From NCBI GenBank assembly GCA_018105865.1, contig CM030868.1:3976531-4040530 (forward strand): a stretch of 64,000 nt of DNA. The letters are read 5' to 3'. The translations under genes and the position numbers were made by a program. The notes beneath the pieces are model-generated. The model made no database searches, had not been told where the DNA came from, and saw nothing but the letters and a program-made list of their open reading frames with translations. Position 1 is the first letter of the stretch. Each line of letters starts with the position of its first letter. The DNA comes from Metaphire vulgaris. Taxonomy: Eukaryota > Annelida > Clitellata > Crassiclitellata > Megascolecidae. Positions 18,650-31,451 of this stretch are shown here, piece by piece.

Positions 18650-18708
18650 GTTTAGGCCTATCCATAGTCTAGGCCTACTAAAGCACGAGAAAATCCAGTG
18701 GATTAGGC

Positions 18709-18877
18709 CAGTGTTTATTCTAGCCGCCTAGACATTGGAGGAGGAGTTTCAAATTTTGGGGACAGACATTGGGAGGTCATACTACTTGCCAAAATGTCAA
18801 AATTTTTGGGGCGAAATTTCTAACTTTGAGGGGAAATTTCTCCCCCTCCAACCAGAGGAGGCCTAGAATAAACACTG
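18709..18877. mobile_element. hAT-like MITE, family C (8-bp TSD, one mismatch)
   Basis: Ends CAGTGTTTATTCTAG and CCTAGAATAAACACTG are inverted repeats. The flanking 8-mers are GATTAGGC and GCTTAGGC. Confidence 0.85.
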
Positions 18878-18984
18878 GCTTAGGCCCACCAGGTCTCTAT
18901 CCGTGCGGGATCTGATATCATCTCCTGTGGTAAAATAGCCCCATAAGACCCGAAACAGGGCTGAAAATCTGGGGGGCGAACGCC

Positions 18985-19766
18985 CTAACTTCCTGGTTCC
19001 GGTTCTGTCGAGATTACAACCGGGCGTCTTCTGTGATGGGCGGACTTTTTCGCTGGACGCGGAGAGGTCGTGACCCTTTCCCGCTGCCTCGTCGTGGGTG
19101 CCTCTGCCGCCCCATCGATCTCCCTCTGGCCTTCCGGCGGCGTCCTGCCGGCCTTTCTGTTGGCCTTTCTGTTGGCCTTGGCGGCGACGAGGAGGACTTG
19201 GCTCGAGTTCCTTTCCGGCGGATCGGTCAACTTCGATGCGTCCCTGTTCTGAATCTTTTCCATCTTCTTCTTCTTCTTCTTCCCCTTCGTTGTTCCCGGG
19301 TTCGTTCTTTCCCTCTCTTCCGACGATCCGGGACTTTCCATCGTCGCCGTCGACGCCGTCGTCGTCGTCGTCCTCATCTTCTTCTGATTCTTCTTGTTCT
19401 TCTTGTTCTTCTTTCCTTTCGAATTTCGTCCGGACCTGCACGCCTCCTTCCGCCGCAGGTCGCGAAGAATCGGCCGGAGACTCTTCGACCGGACGTTCTG
19501 AATGAAAGAGACGATCAACCGGTCGTCGTCGGTTCGATTTCCGGCGATGATCACGTGATCGTCCGCCCGTCGACCCCGCGCCGTCGCCGTCGCGTCCTCC
19601 GGCACGGCGGGACAGCGGCACCTGGCTCCGCCCTCGACGAAGACCGTGCCCTCCTTCAGGTCCCTGGGCTTCAGCGTTCCCGTTCGGTAGATCTTCTTCT
19701 TCTTCGAGACGATGATCTTCAGGTCAGTCCCGTTCACGAGGCGCTGCTCCACTTTGGCACGAATCA
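18985..19766 (-). CDS. SFRP1/5-like: sFRP exon 3: NTR domain and basic C-terminal tail
   Basis: Begins TG ATT CGT after the acceptor, giving [13 protein letters not shown], the start of the netrin-like domain. The domain ends near 19440. The rest encodes a low-complexity Lys/Arg/Glu/Thr-rich tail with runs such as [14 protein letters not shown], a TTTTT stretch, and the end EPEPGS, stop at 18985-18987. A competing open frame of similar length on the same strand has no domain and is a shadow. Confidence 0.9.
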
Positions 19767-20243
19767 CTGAATAGAGAAAAAGAAAGAGAGGGAGGGACGG
19801 AGGGAGGGAGAAAAAAGACATGGGCGCCAGCAGGGCCTGCTTGCTTTAACGTGCAGTGATACACAAAATGTGCAGTGATAAAATGAAAATGTGCAGTGGT
19901 AAAATGCAATTTTTTTTGTACTTTGTGCAGCGATAAATTTTCCGGACGACGTTTTTTGCTGGTTTTTGCGCAGATGTCTGCAAATTTTCTGAGTTTAGTG
20001 CAAAGATAAATTTTTCTTAAAACAGGCCCTGGGCGCCAGCACACTGGGTCCCCCGGGCATCCATGTGGAGCCGCCACTGGTTTAGTGGCGGCTCCAGGAA
20101 CTTTGAGATCAACTCAGCTCCTAAGCCCATGTCTGGCTCCGCCAATCTTCCCCCCTTCCCCTACATCTGGCTACAGTCTACACATTTTGGTTACAGACCT
20201 GAGTAACGACCACTGTTGTCTCCATCAGTAATCAATTTATCCC

Positions 20244-20282
<39 letters not shown>

Positions 20283-22106
20283 ATGTATGTCCGTGCGTCT
20301 GTCTGTCTGTCTGTCTCGATCGATTGATTGCTTTATCCACCTACCTATCCATCTATCCTCAGTTTATCTATTTGCCTACTTATCTGTCTGGGCGAGCGTA
20401 TGTGTCTGCGCTTAATCTGTCAATTGACTGCGATTAGTTTGTTCTTTCGTTGGTTCGTTCTGAATCATTCCTCGAATCATTCCGTCCATCCATCCATCCA
20501 TCCATCCATCGTGCTTTTCTTCTTCTCTTTCATCCGCCATCTCCGCGGCGTCCTTAGATCGGCGTCCTCTAATGCTGTTGATTTCATCGCCCGGTCAGCA
20601 CCGTTCATGCTCTGCCAAATGTCTTCTCTCAACACAAGACCTACTGTGTGTCGTCCAGTAATTAATTAATTCGTCTCTTCCGTCGAACGGAACGCAACTG
20701 CACACACACACACAAGGAGCAGCGAAAATAAACGGCGCCCCATAAACTGTTTTTCTTTGGGGGAGGGGGGGGGGGAGAAGAGGGGGAAGCAAAAACACCC
20801 GGCGGAGTGCGAAACACCGTAATCCAGAAGTGCCTATTATATATCAAACGCCGCACTTTCGCACCAGCGCGTACAACCGATGGAAACCCTGGTACCAACT
20901 TCACACCTCCCCCTCGTACACCGCGGTGTGCCCTCCATCCATCCATCCATCCATCCATCCATCCATCCCTCCAGCACCCTTATCTCGTACGCCCCGGAGT
21001 CGTGCCTTTCATCGCCGGCGCGTAGGGACGTGGGTCATCACCCCCCCCCCCCCCAAACCCCTACCGCCGCTCAGGTACTGGTCGGTGTGAGACCAGGGCG
21101 AGGAGTGACGGCGTGGAGTGGAGTGGAGTGGAGTGGCAGAGAGCGATGCCTTCCGACTTTGTTTGGCGGGAAACAGCTGCCATCGGTCGGCGATATCGGA
21201 CGGTAAATGGTCCGGACGCTAACATATCCGGACAAACCGACCGATCGACGGTTCCTTTTCCTTGCGTCCTTTGATTTATTCGGGAAGACGGACTCCGATC
21301 GAGGCGGACGCCAAATCCCAGTCACTGATCAACGCAGTCTCCGGGGTGGGGGTGGGGGGGGGAGCCGTTTCACGAGGCCCACTAGTAGACGGTTCTTAGT
21401 ACTCGGTTGACACGAAAGTACTCTACGCATCAACCGGATTATGCCGTACTTACAGGGTTAGTTCTAGGATTGTGAATTGAGGGGGTGGGGTGCCGGGAAA
21501 ATATGGGGTGTGTGGCTATTTCCTAGTGTTGTAGAATCGGGAATTTGGGGGTGTCAGGAAAATCCCGCGGTGTCGCAATTTGGAAGTCTCTACTGAAAAA
21601 GGCTGACAAGCAAAAAAATGTCATCAGAGGATAAAAATTGGGTGTACTTCGCCATTCGGGGGTGTCCAGGGCTAATTAGTATGCATTTTGTATGCATACC
21701 ATTGTCACATTACCAAATTTTGGGGTGTCGACCTCAAATTGGAGGGTGTTGGGGAGGGGTGTTAGGGGTGTACAAATATACCTGCGTACTTACCTGTCAC
21801 TATTCCGTTGACACCACCTATATTTGGTCTTTCGCTCTCTCCCCTCTATCTCCTTCTCTTTATTTATTTATCTCCTTTCCTCTCTCATTTGCTCTGTCTT
21901 TCTCTCAGCATCTCTCTCCCTTTCTGTGTCTCTGTCTGTCTGTCTGTCTGTCTCTTTTCCCTGCTGTCTGTCCGGTATTTCTTTCTATCTTTCTCTTTTT
22001 CTCGCTTTATCTCTTTTATTTCTCCTTTTATATTTATTTATTTATTTCTCCCCCTCTCTCATTTGCTCTGTCTTTCTCTGTGTTTCTGTGTTTCTGTATA
22101 TGTCAG

Positions 22107-22165
<59 letters not shown>

Positions 22166-22435
22166 TGTCTTCCTCCTCTCTCTCTCCATCCTCTCCATCA
22201 TCTCCCTTTCCCTCGTCTCTCCTTTCCCTCTCTCTCCATCTCTCTCCATCTCTCTCTCCATCTCTCTCAAAAAACCGTTCGCAGCGCCACCTACCGAAGT
22301 CCGACTGGCAGAGGCTGGTGAAGACGGCGTCGACGGACTCCGGCAGAGAACAAGCCGAACACGACGACTCAGCGCCACTCTCTGAAACGACAAGACCGAA
22401 GACAATCTCAAAAACACCCCATCATCATAAAGGAC

Positions 22436-22476
<41 letters not shown>

Positions 22477-25400
22477 TAGTGTTGCAAAGCCTGCAATCAT
22501 CGCAATGCCACGAAAGTCAAATCAAAGTCGGACCAATGGGGAAAAATCAGATCAGTGGGGTGAGGAATTCTTAGTAGTCTCATTATGCTAAATAAGTCAG
22601 TTAAATAAATTAATTACGGCATGGAACTTCCCCCTTCTAGGTATAGAGCGAACCAATAGGGGGGGGGGTCGTCAGCAAGGAATGGCTCGGATTTCCCTCT
22701 TTCTACATCGGACTTGCAAATATGATTTTAAGGAGTCCTTAAGACCAGGACCGAGGACCAAGGACTAGCGTCCCTGAACCAATCATGAGCGGAGTTTAGA
22801 ACTGAGTTGTGGATTGCGGTTAGAAATTATTTTGAAACTGAAAAGAACCAGACACTGTGGCAAAATAGAAGGAAGTAAGCCGCAAACAAGCCGAGAATGA
22901 GAACTCTTTGCTGGACGCAGGAGAAGGGAAATGAAAGTGCTATTAATAGGCACAATGCATGCAGATTGTTTGTGTTCCGCTTTTGCAGCAAGAAATCTAT
23001 CGGAAGATAAAGCAGGCAATTATCAGGAAGATATTTGGGGCAGAAACCAAAAACCAGTCGAGATCCAACGCCCTCATATGCTGCTTTGAGCTTATGATCA
23101 AACCTCTATATTTGGCAATACTATATACTACTATACTACTACTACTACTACTATTACTACTACTAAATAAGTCAGTTAAATAAATTAATAGGCCTACTGT
23201 ATATCAGCGACGTCAACAATATGGAACTTCCCAGCTTCTAGGTAGCAGCAGTAGATCGAACCGATAGGGGTCGTGGTGGTGGTGGAATGGCAGCAGGTGG
23301 TAGTGCAGTGGTTTGGTGGTGGTTTGGTGGTGGTGCAGGTGCATCGTGCACTTGCAAAGCAGTGGTGGCAGGTGGTGGCAGTGGTGGTGCAGGTGATTTT
23401 AGTAGTAGTAGTAGTCCTAGTAAGATAGTAATTATATTAATAATACATTTTAACTGACCCACTAGGAACTGCCTGAATTAGATAGGTATGTATTACTATA
23501 TGCAATGTTTCTGTAGAGCATATCTTGAAACAAAGTGAGGCGTTGTGTGTAGGCCTACATGATATAGGGTCCACGCGTTGAGCGTATAGAGGTCTCAGAC
23601 AGTTTTGAGTTTTCAAATACCTGCCTGGTATATATTTCAGATCTCATTTCGAACGTTTTATGACTCCTACAGCAACAACACTACAATAATGTAATAATAA
23701 TAATAATAATGTAATAAAAGGTAAATAAAGGTAAAAAGGTAATAAAATGTAAAACAGGGAAACTAAATAAGCCTAGCAGAGTCACGCGGTCGGATGGAAA
23801 GACTGCTAACAGAGATAACAGCATCCTAAAATAGTCGAACGGGCTTAATCTGTCTCAGTAGCTGATATAGACATTTATAATATTAAAATCCTTATCTGTT
23901 TGTCCAGTTTGTCTGTTGCAGATTCTGATTGGTTGACTATTGGTAGACGGTTTAGGCCGTTTAGTCTGCGTTGGTGGGCGAGCGTTGACTATTGGTAGAC
24001 GGTTTAGTCCTTACGTCGCGCGAAGCGTTGGTGGACGATGTTCGAAGACGACGTTGCTATTGGTAACAATTGTTCGTAGAACCGGTTTAGTCGAGTCATA
24101 TTGGTAGACGGTTTAGACCGTTTAGTCTCAAAACGCGCGATGCGTTGGTGGACGATGTTCGAAGACGACGTTGCTATTGGTAACAATTGTTCGTAGAACC
24201 GGTTTAGTCGAGTCATTGCAGCGTCAGAGGGCTGGGCGTGCGACGACGTTGCTATTGGTAACAATTGTTCGCAGCCTGAGGTAGTTGAGCAATTTTAGCG
24301 TACATTTTAACGTACTAAAAAATACGTGTACAGCGTCACAATACTACAGTTGCGTGATTTTAACGTACATAGGCCTAATTATTACGTGGAGCAGAGCTTG
24401 GCTAGGTGGCGATCATTGAAATGTTGTTCAGCATGAATTCAATGATTGGGTATTAGGTATAGGTATTGGATTAGTATTATCCTGCACTGCGAGCGAAGCG
24501 GAGCGTTCAAAGCGTCTTAATTGCAGCTCAAACCCCCGTTCCCTTTCCTCTCCCCATCCCTCTCTCAAACAAACCCCTCCCCCCCCACCCTCTTCCCTCC
24601 CCCCCACCTCTTTCCACCCCCTCCTCTCCCAACCCACTTCCTCCCCCTCCCAACCCTCCAAACCCTCTCTCCCCTCCCAACCCAACCCCCAAACCCTCTT
24701 CCCTCCCATCCCAACCCCCCAACCCTCTCCCAACCCCCTTCCTCCACCCCTCTTCCCAACCCCCTTCCCTCCCAACCCCTCCCAACCCCCTTCCCTCCAC
24801 CCCTCTTCCCATCCCTCTTCCACCCCCTCTCCCCATCCATCTCCCAACCAACCATCCCTTTGGTTGAGCTTGGCTGTGTGCCTCCGGAATATACCCTCCT
24901 TCCCCTCTCGAAATCTACCGCAATTTGACGCAAATGTGCAACGTCATGCCCTATAGATTAGCATTATGAGATTTTTGCATAGCTACGGAAATCTACCGCA
25001 ATTTGACGCAAATGTGCAACGTCATGCCCTATAGATTAGCATTATGAGATTTTTGCATAGCTACGGAAATCTACCGCAATTTGACGCAAATGTGCAACGT
25101 CATGCCCTATAGATTAGCATTATGAGATTTTTGCATAGCTACGGAAATCTACCGCAATTTGACGCAAATGTGCAACGTCATGCCCTATAGATTAGCATTT
25201 TGAGATTTTTGCATAGCTATGGAAATCTACCGCAATCTGACGCAAATGTGCAACGCCATGCCCTATAGATTAGCATTATGAGATTTTGCATAGCTACGGA
25301 AATCTACCGCAATCTGACGCAAATGTGCAACGTCATGCCCTATAGATTAGCATTATGAGATTTTTGCATAGCTACAGAAATCTACCGCAATTTGACGCAA

Positions 25401-26632
25401 ATGTGCAACGTCATGCCTATAGATTAGCATTATGAGATTTTTGCATAGCTACAAATCTACCGCAATTTGACGCAAATGTGCAACGTCATGCCCTATAGAT
25501 TAGCATTATGAGATTTTTGCATAGCTACGTGAAATTTACCGCAATTTGACGCAAATGTGCAACGTCATTATAGATTAACATTATGAGATTTTTGCATAGC
25601 TACGGAAATCTACCGCAATTTGACGCAAATGTGCAACGTCATGCCCTATAGATTAGCATTATGAGATTTTTGCATAGCTACGGAAATTTACCGCAATTTG
25701 ATGCAAATGTGCAACGTCATGCCCTATAGATTAGCATTAGGAGTTTCAAATGTTCCGTTTAGTACTTTAAACTTTAAAGGTCCCTTTTTATAATTCCTTA
25801 CGTTTCTATCGATTCCTGAAATTTTTATCCCCGGGTTTCTTGCAAAGGAATTAATTATTCATCGATTATTAGTTAAATTAAATGCATGTTTGTGTAGCGC
25901 CGAATGGTGAATAGGAGCTTCGTATAGCACCTATATCTCAGCGGTTATAAACGTTAGAAAGACGCGGTTACGCTTCGCTTAAAGCTAATTTTATAGAGCA
26001 CATTTAGGCCCGATTTGTGTAAGCAGTTGATGTTTAATTTGTTTGTTGGAATATTCGTTGCCTCGAACGAAGCGAGCCTGCACTGCGAGCGAAGAGAGAA
26101 AGCGAGTAAGCAAGCGAGTGCGAGCAAGCGAGCATTTTTAGTATAAATAAAGATCCTTGCTCTGTATGTCTGTTACCTTCAAGCGTTCTCATTGGTTGGC
26201 TGTGTGAGCGTTCTGATTGGTTGGCTGTGTGACGTTCTCATTCGTTACCTTCAAGCGTTCTGATTGGTCGTTCTGGAATCTTAGGCTTCGCGAAGCGAAA
26301 TGCGACGCGAAGCGAACGGCGACGCGAAGCGAAATTTGACGAAGCGTACGTTGCAGCGTCATAGTGTGTAGGCCTACAACTCGCGAAGCGAACGGCGACG
26401 CGAAAGAACGGCCACGCGAAGCGTTTCACGAAGCGTACGTTGCAGCGTCAGAGCTAACAGCATGGCGTATGTACGTCATTAAAACGTTGTTCAGCAGCAT
26501 GAATTCAATGATTGGGTTTTAGTATTATCCTGCACTGCGAGCGAGCGACATAGTAGTATAATCAGGGGCGTAGCGACGAGGAGCTGTATCGGCATAGATA
26601 CCCCAAAATCAGCAAATCCATAATACAGTAGG

Positions 26633-26689
<57 letters not shown>

Positions 26690-27174
26690 TATAGCCATTA
26701 TAGTATTTATATATATTTATATTCTCCTCTTCCCAAATAAATCAAATTCGTGAATGTGCGAAGAACTGCTTGACGAGTTTTTGCGATGTCCCCCCAAATT
26801 CCGGAACCCTGACTACGCCCCGAATGCAACCAAACACCAGCGTTGCCACGAGGACCCACAAGGGCCCCGGTCCGGCGGGCCCCTTATTCTGACTTGGGCC
26901 GGTTGAGATTCGCGTAAAACTGATGATAAAACTTTAGACGTTTAGACCGATTGTCCGTATACGTTGTCGGACAGTCCGAAAAGTTCGTCCAGGAGTAAAG
27001 CTTTGAACCCGATGCTAAGAAATTCTTCTACTGCATGGGGTGTCCCCTATTATGAAACCCTGGCTGCGCCACCGCAACGCAGTGTGCAATTGGCCTATAG
27101 GACTAAAGGCCTACGCAGGTCTATGATAATCCTGCATGAAGATTAAAATAATAACCGAAATTCCCCATGCTAGG

Positions 27175-27238
<64 letters not shown>

Positions 27239-27543
27239 CCTTCGGTGCATTTGAACCGTTAATAAAAGTGCAAGAATAACTGCTAAAAGATAAGTCGACA
27301 GACGACTGCTATTCGTCGGTTTAGTATCTTTCCAGCCATCATTCTATAATCCTCATACACAGACAGACATACATACATACAGACATACAGACATACATGC
27401 AGACAGACAGACAGACATATCACACGTAGGCCTATGGGGTCTAGTGTTTGGCGAATTTTTGAATTTTCTGTTACTTGCTGCAATACAATTTAGCGCGCGC
27501 GCACCCACACAGATACACACAGACTAATACAGACAGTACATGT

Positions 27544-27602
<59 letters not shown>

Positions 27603-29074
27603 CTGCATTTGTATCGTTGGTGTTTTGCCATTTTGCTGAGGTTTAGAGAAGGGCAGATGGCGTAATAATAGTTAATTCTCAGAACGCAGCTGCATGCTCC
27701 AGCTCAAGATGAAAACTCTTCGGAGGAATAAGAACAGACAGTCGAAGATGATATAACATTCGAGGAATCACCGTCTATCCTACAACAGTGGACGTTTCTT
27801 AGATGAAAACCGGCGGGTTCGGATCATTCCCCCAAAAAAAAAAATAAAAATTCTCACCTCCAGCAGTGGCGGCTCCACTGGGGGCTCGGGGGCCTGTGCC
27901 CCCTATTGAGTGCCTGCCCCCAGTGCCCCAGTTGGGACCCTATACTTAATGCTACATACATTAAACAACAAATGGTTGGCCCCCCATGATTAGAAGTTGC
28001 CACACCAACGCCTTCACCCCCACTTGCCAAATCCTAGAGCCGCCACTGACCTCCAGTGTATGCGGTGTTTGGTAGATAATTTTTTTACCTCGTTGGGGTC
28101 GTCCCTGACCAGCGGAAATTTGCGTTCAATCTCCCCCCAGATAATCGAGCGGGCCCACTATCTTACACTGTGAGTTCGTTTTAATAAACACGTCTTCATA
28201 CATGTTGACCCATAATTTCCAGGACATAGAAAAACACTCTCCCTTGCCAATGTTTCCCTACAATCCTATTCCGAGTCAGTCAGGGTTTAATTCTAGGCCG
28301 TTTCGGGGAATTGCACTTTTTGCCCCGAAAATTTCAAATTTCCCCCCGGAAATTTTGGCATACTACATCAACTAACAGCAGCACCCTAGCTGACTTCCCC
28401 CGGTCTTGTCAGTTCCCCTCCCCAGAATCCAGAGTCCAGAGTTTAGAGTAGACACTGCAGTCAGTGTTTTATCCAGACCTGTTAGGGGATACCCCGCCCA
28501 AATTCTAACCCCTCCCCCACAAAAACATTTCAGCAGTGACACAAATTTTTGCATTGAAGTGTGCATCTTTCCCTCCCCCTCCAGTCATGTCAGTTGACCC
28601 CCAAAGGCCTGGGGTCAGGATAAAACACTGTTCCCAGTCTAACCCAAGGGGTGGCACGGGTCTCCCATTTGTCCAGCAGAGACTCTCTAAATATAGCTTA
28701 GATCAGCACCAGCCAATAAATAGCTAGTAGCACCAGCTGCGAACATTTTTGAACTGCGTGCATGAAATAGCTGACTTAATAGTGGGGGGAGCTAGTCGGG
28801 GTTGTGATAGCGCGTTCTGGCTTCCCCGCCCTGCCAGAACGCCGGCGGTCCTTACAGGACGCAATGCGCTATCTCTGAGTATTTTAAACGGAAGTCTTTG
28901 TGGTTCCCTACAGGCGTCCGTATCGTCGGCTCTGAGACGGAGTATACGGCATACTTTCTCTTCAGTATCGCACTTGGAATGCTCTTTCAACTTATAAGTG
29001 CCATTTGTAAGAATCAGTCCGAAAGTAGAATGGATAAACCTCTCCCTCACTCCCTGTCTGTTTGTCTGCCTGTG

Positions 29075-29127
<53 letters not shown>

Positions 29128-30159
29128 GTCTCTGTCTCTGCCTGTCTCGATCTGGCTGTGTCTCTGTCTGCCTCACTGTTTGTCTGTCTGTCTTCCTGTC
29201 TGTGTCTATCTGTCTCTGTTGTCTATCTGCGGGGTTATTTCTAGAATTGTGAATTTGGGGGTGTCGGGAAAATCTGTGGGGTGTCGCAATTTGGAAATGT
29301 TTGGCTAAAAAATGACAAGCAAAAAAAGGTCATCCGATAATAAAAGTTGGGTGTGTAGCCTACTTCTCCATTTGGGGGTGTCCAGGGCTAATTAGTATGC
29401 ATTTTGTATGAATGCCATTGTCACATTACCAAATTTTAGGGGTGTCGACCTCAAATTGGGGGTGCTGAGAGGATGTTAGGGGGTGTTCTGTCTATCTGTC
29501 TCTCTCCGTCTCGCTCTCTCTGTCTCTGTCTGTCTGCCACTCTGTCTGTCTGTCTGTCTCTCTCTCTCTCCCTCTCTCTCTCTCTCTCCGTAATAAAAGA
29601 ATAAGAGGATAAAAGAAAGTCTGTTATTTATTACGAAAAGTTATTCGTACTCGACGGGTCTTCTACGAGAGAGACCTACTTAAAGCCGCTTGTCCGTTGA
29701 GTTCCGATAAAACAGTTAGGTGCTAAACGCTTAGAAGATCTACTCGTCTGCCTTGTTTCAGAATCGTCTGCTTTTCGTTTTGGCGCTGCAGAAGTGGCGG
29801 CGTAACCAGACCGTGGGTGTCCGGTCTCAACCCCGCCCCCCCCGCCCCCGGGGTAGAGGCGTCCAACAAGAGCGCCTCCCCCACCCCGAGTCCACTAGTT
29901 ATTGGAAGGCGGGCAGCTTCATCCCAGACACGGATGTTAACGGTGGGTTGGAATGGTCTGAAAATAAGTCATGGTTTAATTTAAGAAGATGTAATGTAGG
30001 CTATTACGGCGGGTTGGTGTTAGGTTGAGTCAAGTAACCCTATTGCTTTCGTGGGTCGGGTTGGGTCTGAATCATGATGGGTTGGGTTCGATTGGGTTTC
30101 AATTTTAATAATGATAGTAATAACAGCAATAATAATAATAATAATAACAATAGTAGGCC

Positions 30160-30218
<59 letters not shown>

Positions 30219-30334
30219 TAGTAGGAGTAGTAGTAGTAGTAGCAGTAGTAGGGCCTAATAGTAGGCCTACTAGTAATTGTAATAGTAACAACGACAACAA
30301 CAGCGACGACGACGACGACAACAACAACAACAAC

Positions 30335-30375
<41 letters not shown>

Positions 30376-30433
30376 TAATAATAATAATAATAATAATAAT
30401 TTAATAATTCAGAAACCGCAAAACATGGCATAA

Positions 30434-30486
<53 letters not shown>

Positions 30487-31015
30487 GTGGTATATAAAAA
30501 TTAAAACATTAGAGTGCGAAATGCGCCCCTCATGACGGGCGCCCGGGGCAACTCCCCCTCCCCCCGAGTCCCCATAGCTTAGGGTTCTGCCTCGTCATTC
30601 TTCTTTTCCTCCTCATCCTCCGTCTTCTTTTCCGAGCGCTTGAAAGATTCATTTTGAGAATTGAATCAATCATCGTCAATCATCGTCAATCAATCATCGT
30701 CAATCATCCGATGTCACGTGGTATCTTCTGCGTCTTTGTTGTTTCTTCGGTTTCTGCCGACGACTGTTGCGGCGTTCACTCAACGCAACTTCGGTGATCG
30801 GTGGTTTATGATTAGGTTCGCTGCATGGAAACCCTCTTCATCATCAACTGCTAATCAACTAAATCAGCGATTTCAACGGACGCCGGCCGAACGATCCGAC
30901 ACACGAACGCATCTCACCTCCCTCCCTCCCTCCCTCCCTCCCTCAGCCACCTCCGCATTATGTGGACAGTCAGCTCGTAGAAGCATATAGTAGGTTCTAT
31001 GCCCACCAGTATATA

Positions 31016-31060
<45 letters not shown>

Positions 31061-31111
31061 TACATACATACATACATACCTATGGGCAAGAAGTACTGAG
31101 AGCATAAAAAT

Positions 31112-31162
<51 letters not shown>

Positions 31163-31404
31163 AAAGTGTGATGTGTGTGTGCGTGAAGTATATATGTATA
31201 TGTATAGATATACAGTAGAATTTCGATATAACGGCCTCTGTTATAACGCATTCTCGGTTATAACGTACCGCAATGTACGGCCATTGTGATGGTCTACCGT
31301 ATAATTATATGGTGTCGGATAAAACGTACCTAGTATATAAGGTCCTAAATTTTGCAGACCCGCTAAATACGTTATAACGAAATTCTACGGTATATATTTA
31401 TAGG

Positions 31405-31451
<47 letters not shown>

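Larger units (their letters stand above)
15550..18984. other. Convergent intergenic region between the tetraspan gene and sFRP
   Basis: No gene. It holds the right direct-repeat copy, a LINE remnant (16010-16470), an ACCCAACCC repeat (16913-17085), an (ATC)n array (17499-17640), G/C-block repeats near 17680-17830 and a family C MITE (18709-18877). Confidence 0.6.
19767..22294. other. sFRP intron 2
   Basis: Holds a GTGCAGTGATAAA repeat (19850-20020), facing ends of two family A MITEs (20072-20105), (CTGT)n at 20240-20320, CCAT repeats at 20486-20510 and 20935-20970, a GAGTG run near 21115, a family G MITE (21453-21784) and a long CT-rich tract (21830-22270). GC-rich segments at 20690-21400 contain no recognisable exon. 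Confidence 0.6.
23880..26560. repeat. GCGAAGC-rich composite repeat domain (Helitron-like?)
   Basis: The phrase CCTGCACTGCGAGCGA occurs at about 24481, 26070 and 26530, twice preceded by AATTCAATGATTGGGT and TTAGTATTATCC. Starts resembling TAAAATCCTTATCTGTTTGT (23884) and TAAAGATCCTTGCTCTGTAT (26148) occur twice. A block around TTCGAAGACGACGTTGCTAT is repeated at 24040, 24157 and partly at 24240. Two related units seem to enclose a pyrimidine tract and a satellite. Such GCGAAGC phrases and TCTGT starts are reminiscent of Helitron-type repeats in other invertebrates, but termini were not proven. Confidence 0.5.

Noticed and set aside
18863..19621. Second minus-strand frame of 252 codons in sFRP exon 3
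   Set aside because: Low complexity and no NTR residues; shifted one base from the supported frame.
19033..19770. Plus-strand frames of up to 245 codons over sFRP exon 3
   Set aside because: Antisense shadows of a GC-rich exon; the minus frame contains the NTR domain and a proper acceptor.
21618..22479. Long plus-strand frames over the CT-rich tract
   Set aside because: Mostly CT/CTGT repeat translation. Their GC-rich end is the antisense of sFRP exon 2, which has the right phase and cysteine pattern on the minus strand.
24428..24933. Overlapping Gly/Trp/Arg-rich frames on the minus strand
   Set aside because: Produced by the pyrimidine-only tract; no domain, no splice pattern, several equivalent frames.
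24911..25740. CRISPR-like array
   Set aside because: Entire 78-bp units repeat in tandem without unique spacers; this is a satellite in a eukaryotic intron.
27640..27760. Possible terminal exon reading [15 protein letters not shown]
   Set aside because: Very short, no partner exon in phase and no recognisable similarity.
30580..30655. Minus-strand frame ending in an acidic/lysine tail ([16 protein letters not shown])
   Set aside because: Short, with an in-frame stop just upstream and no acceptor site nearby.
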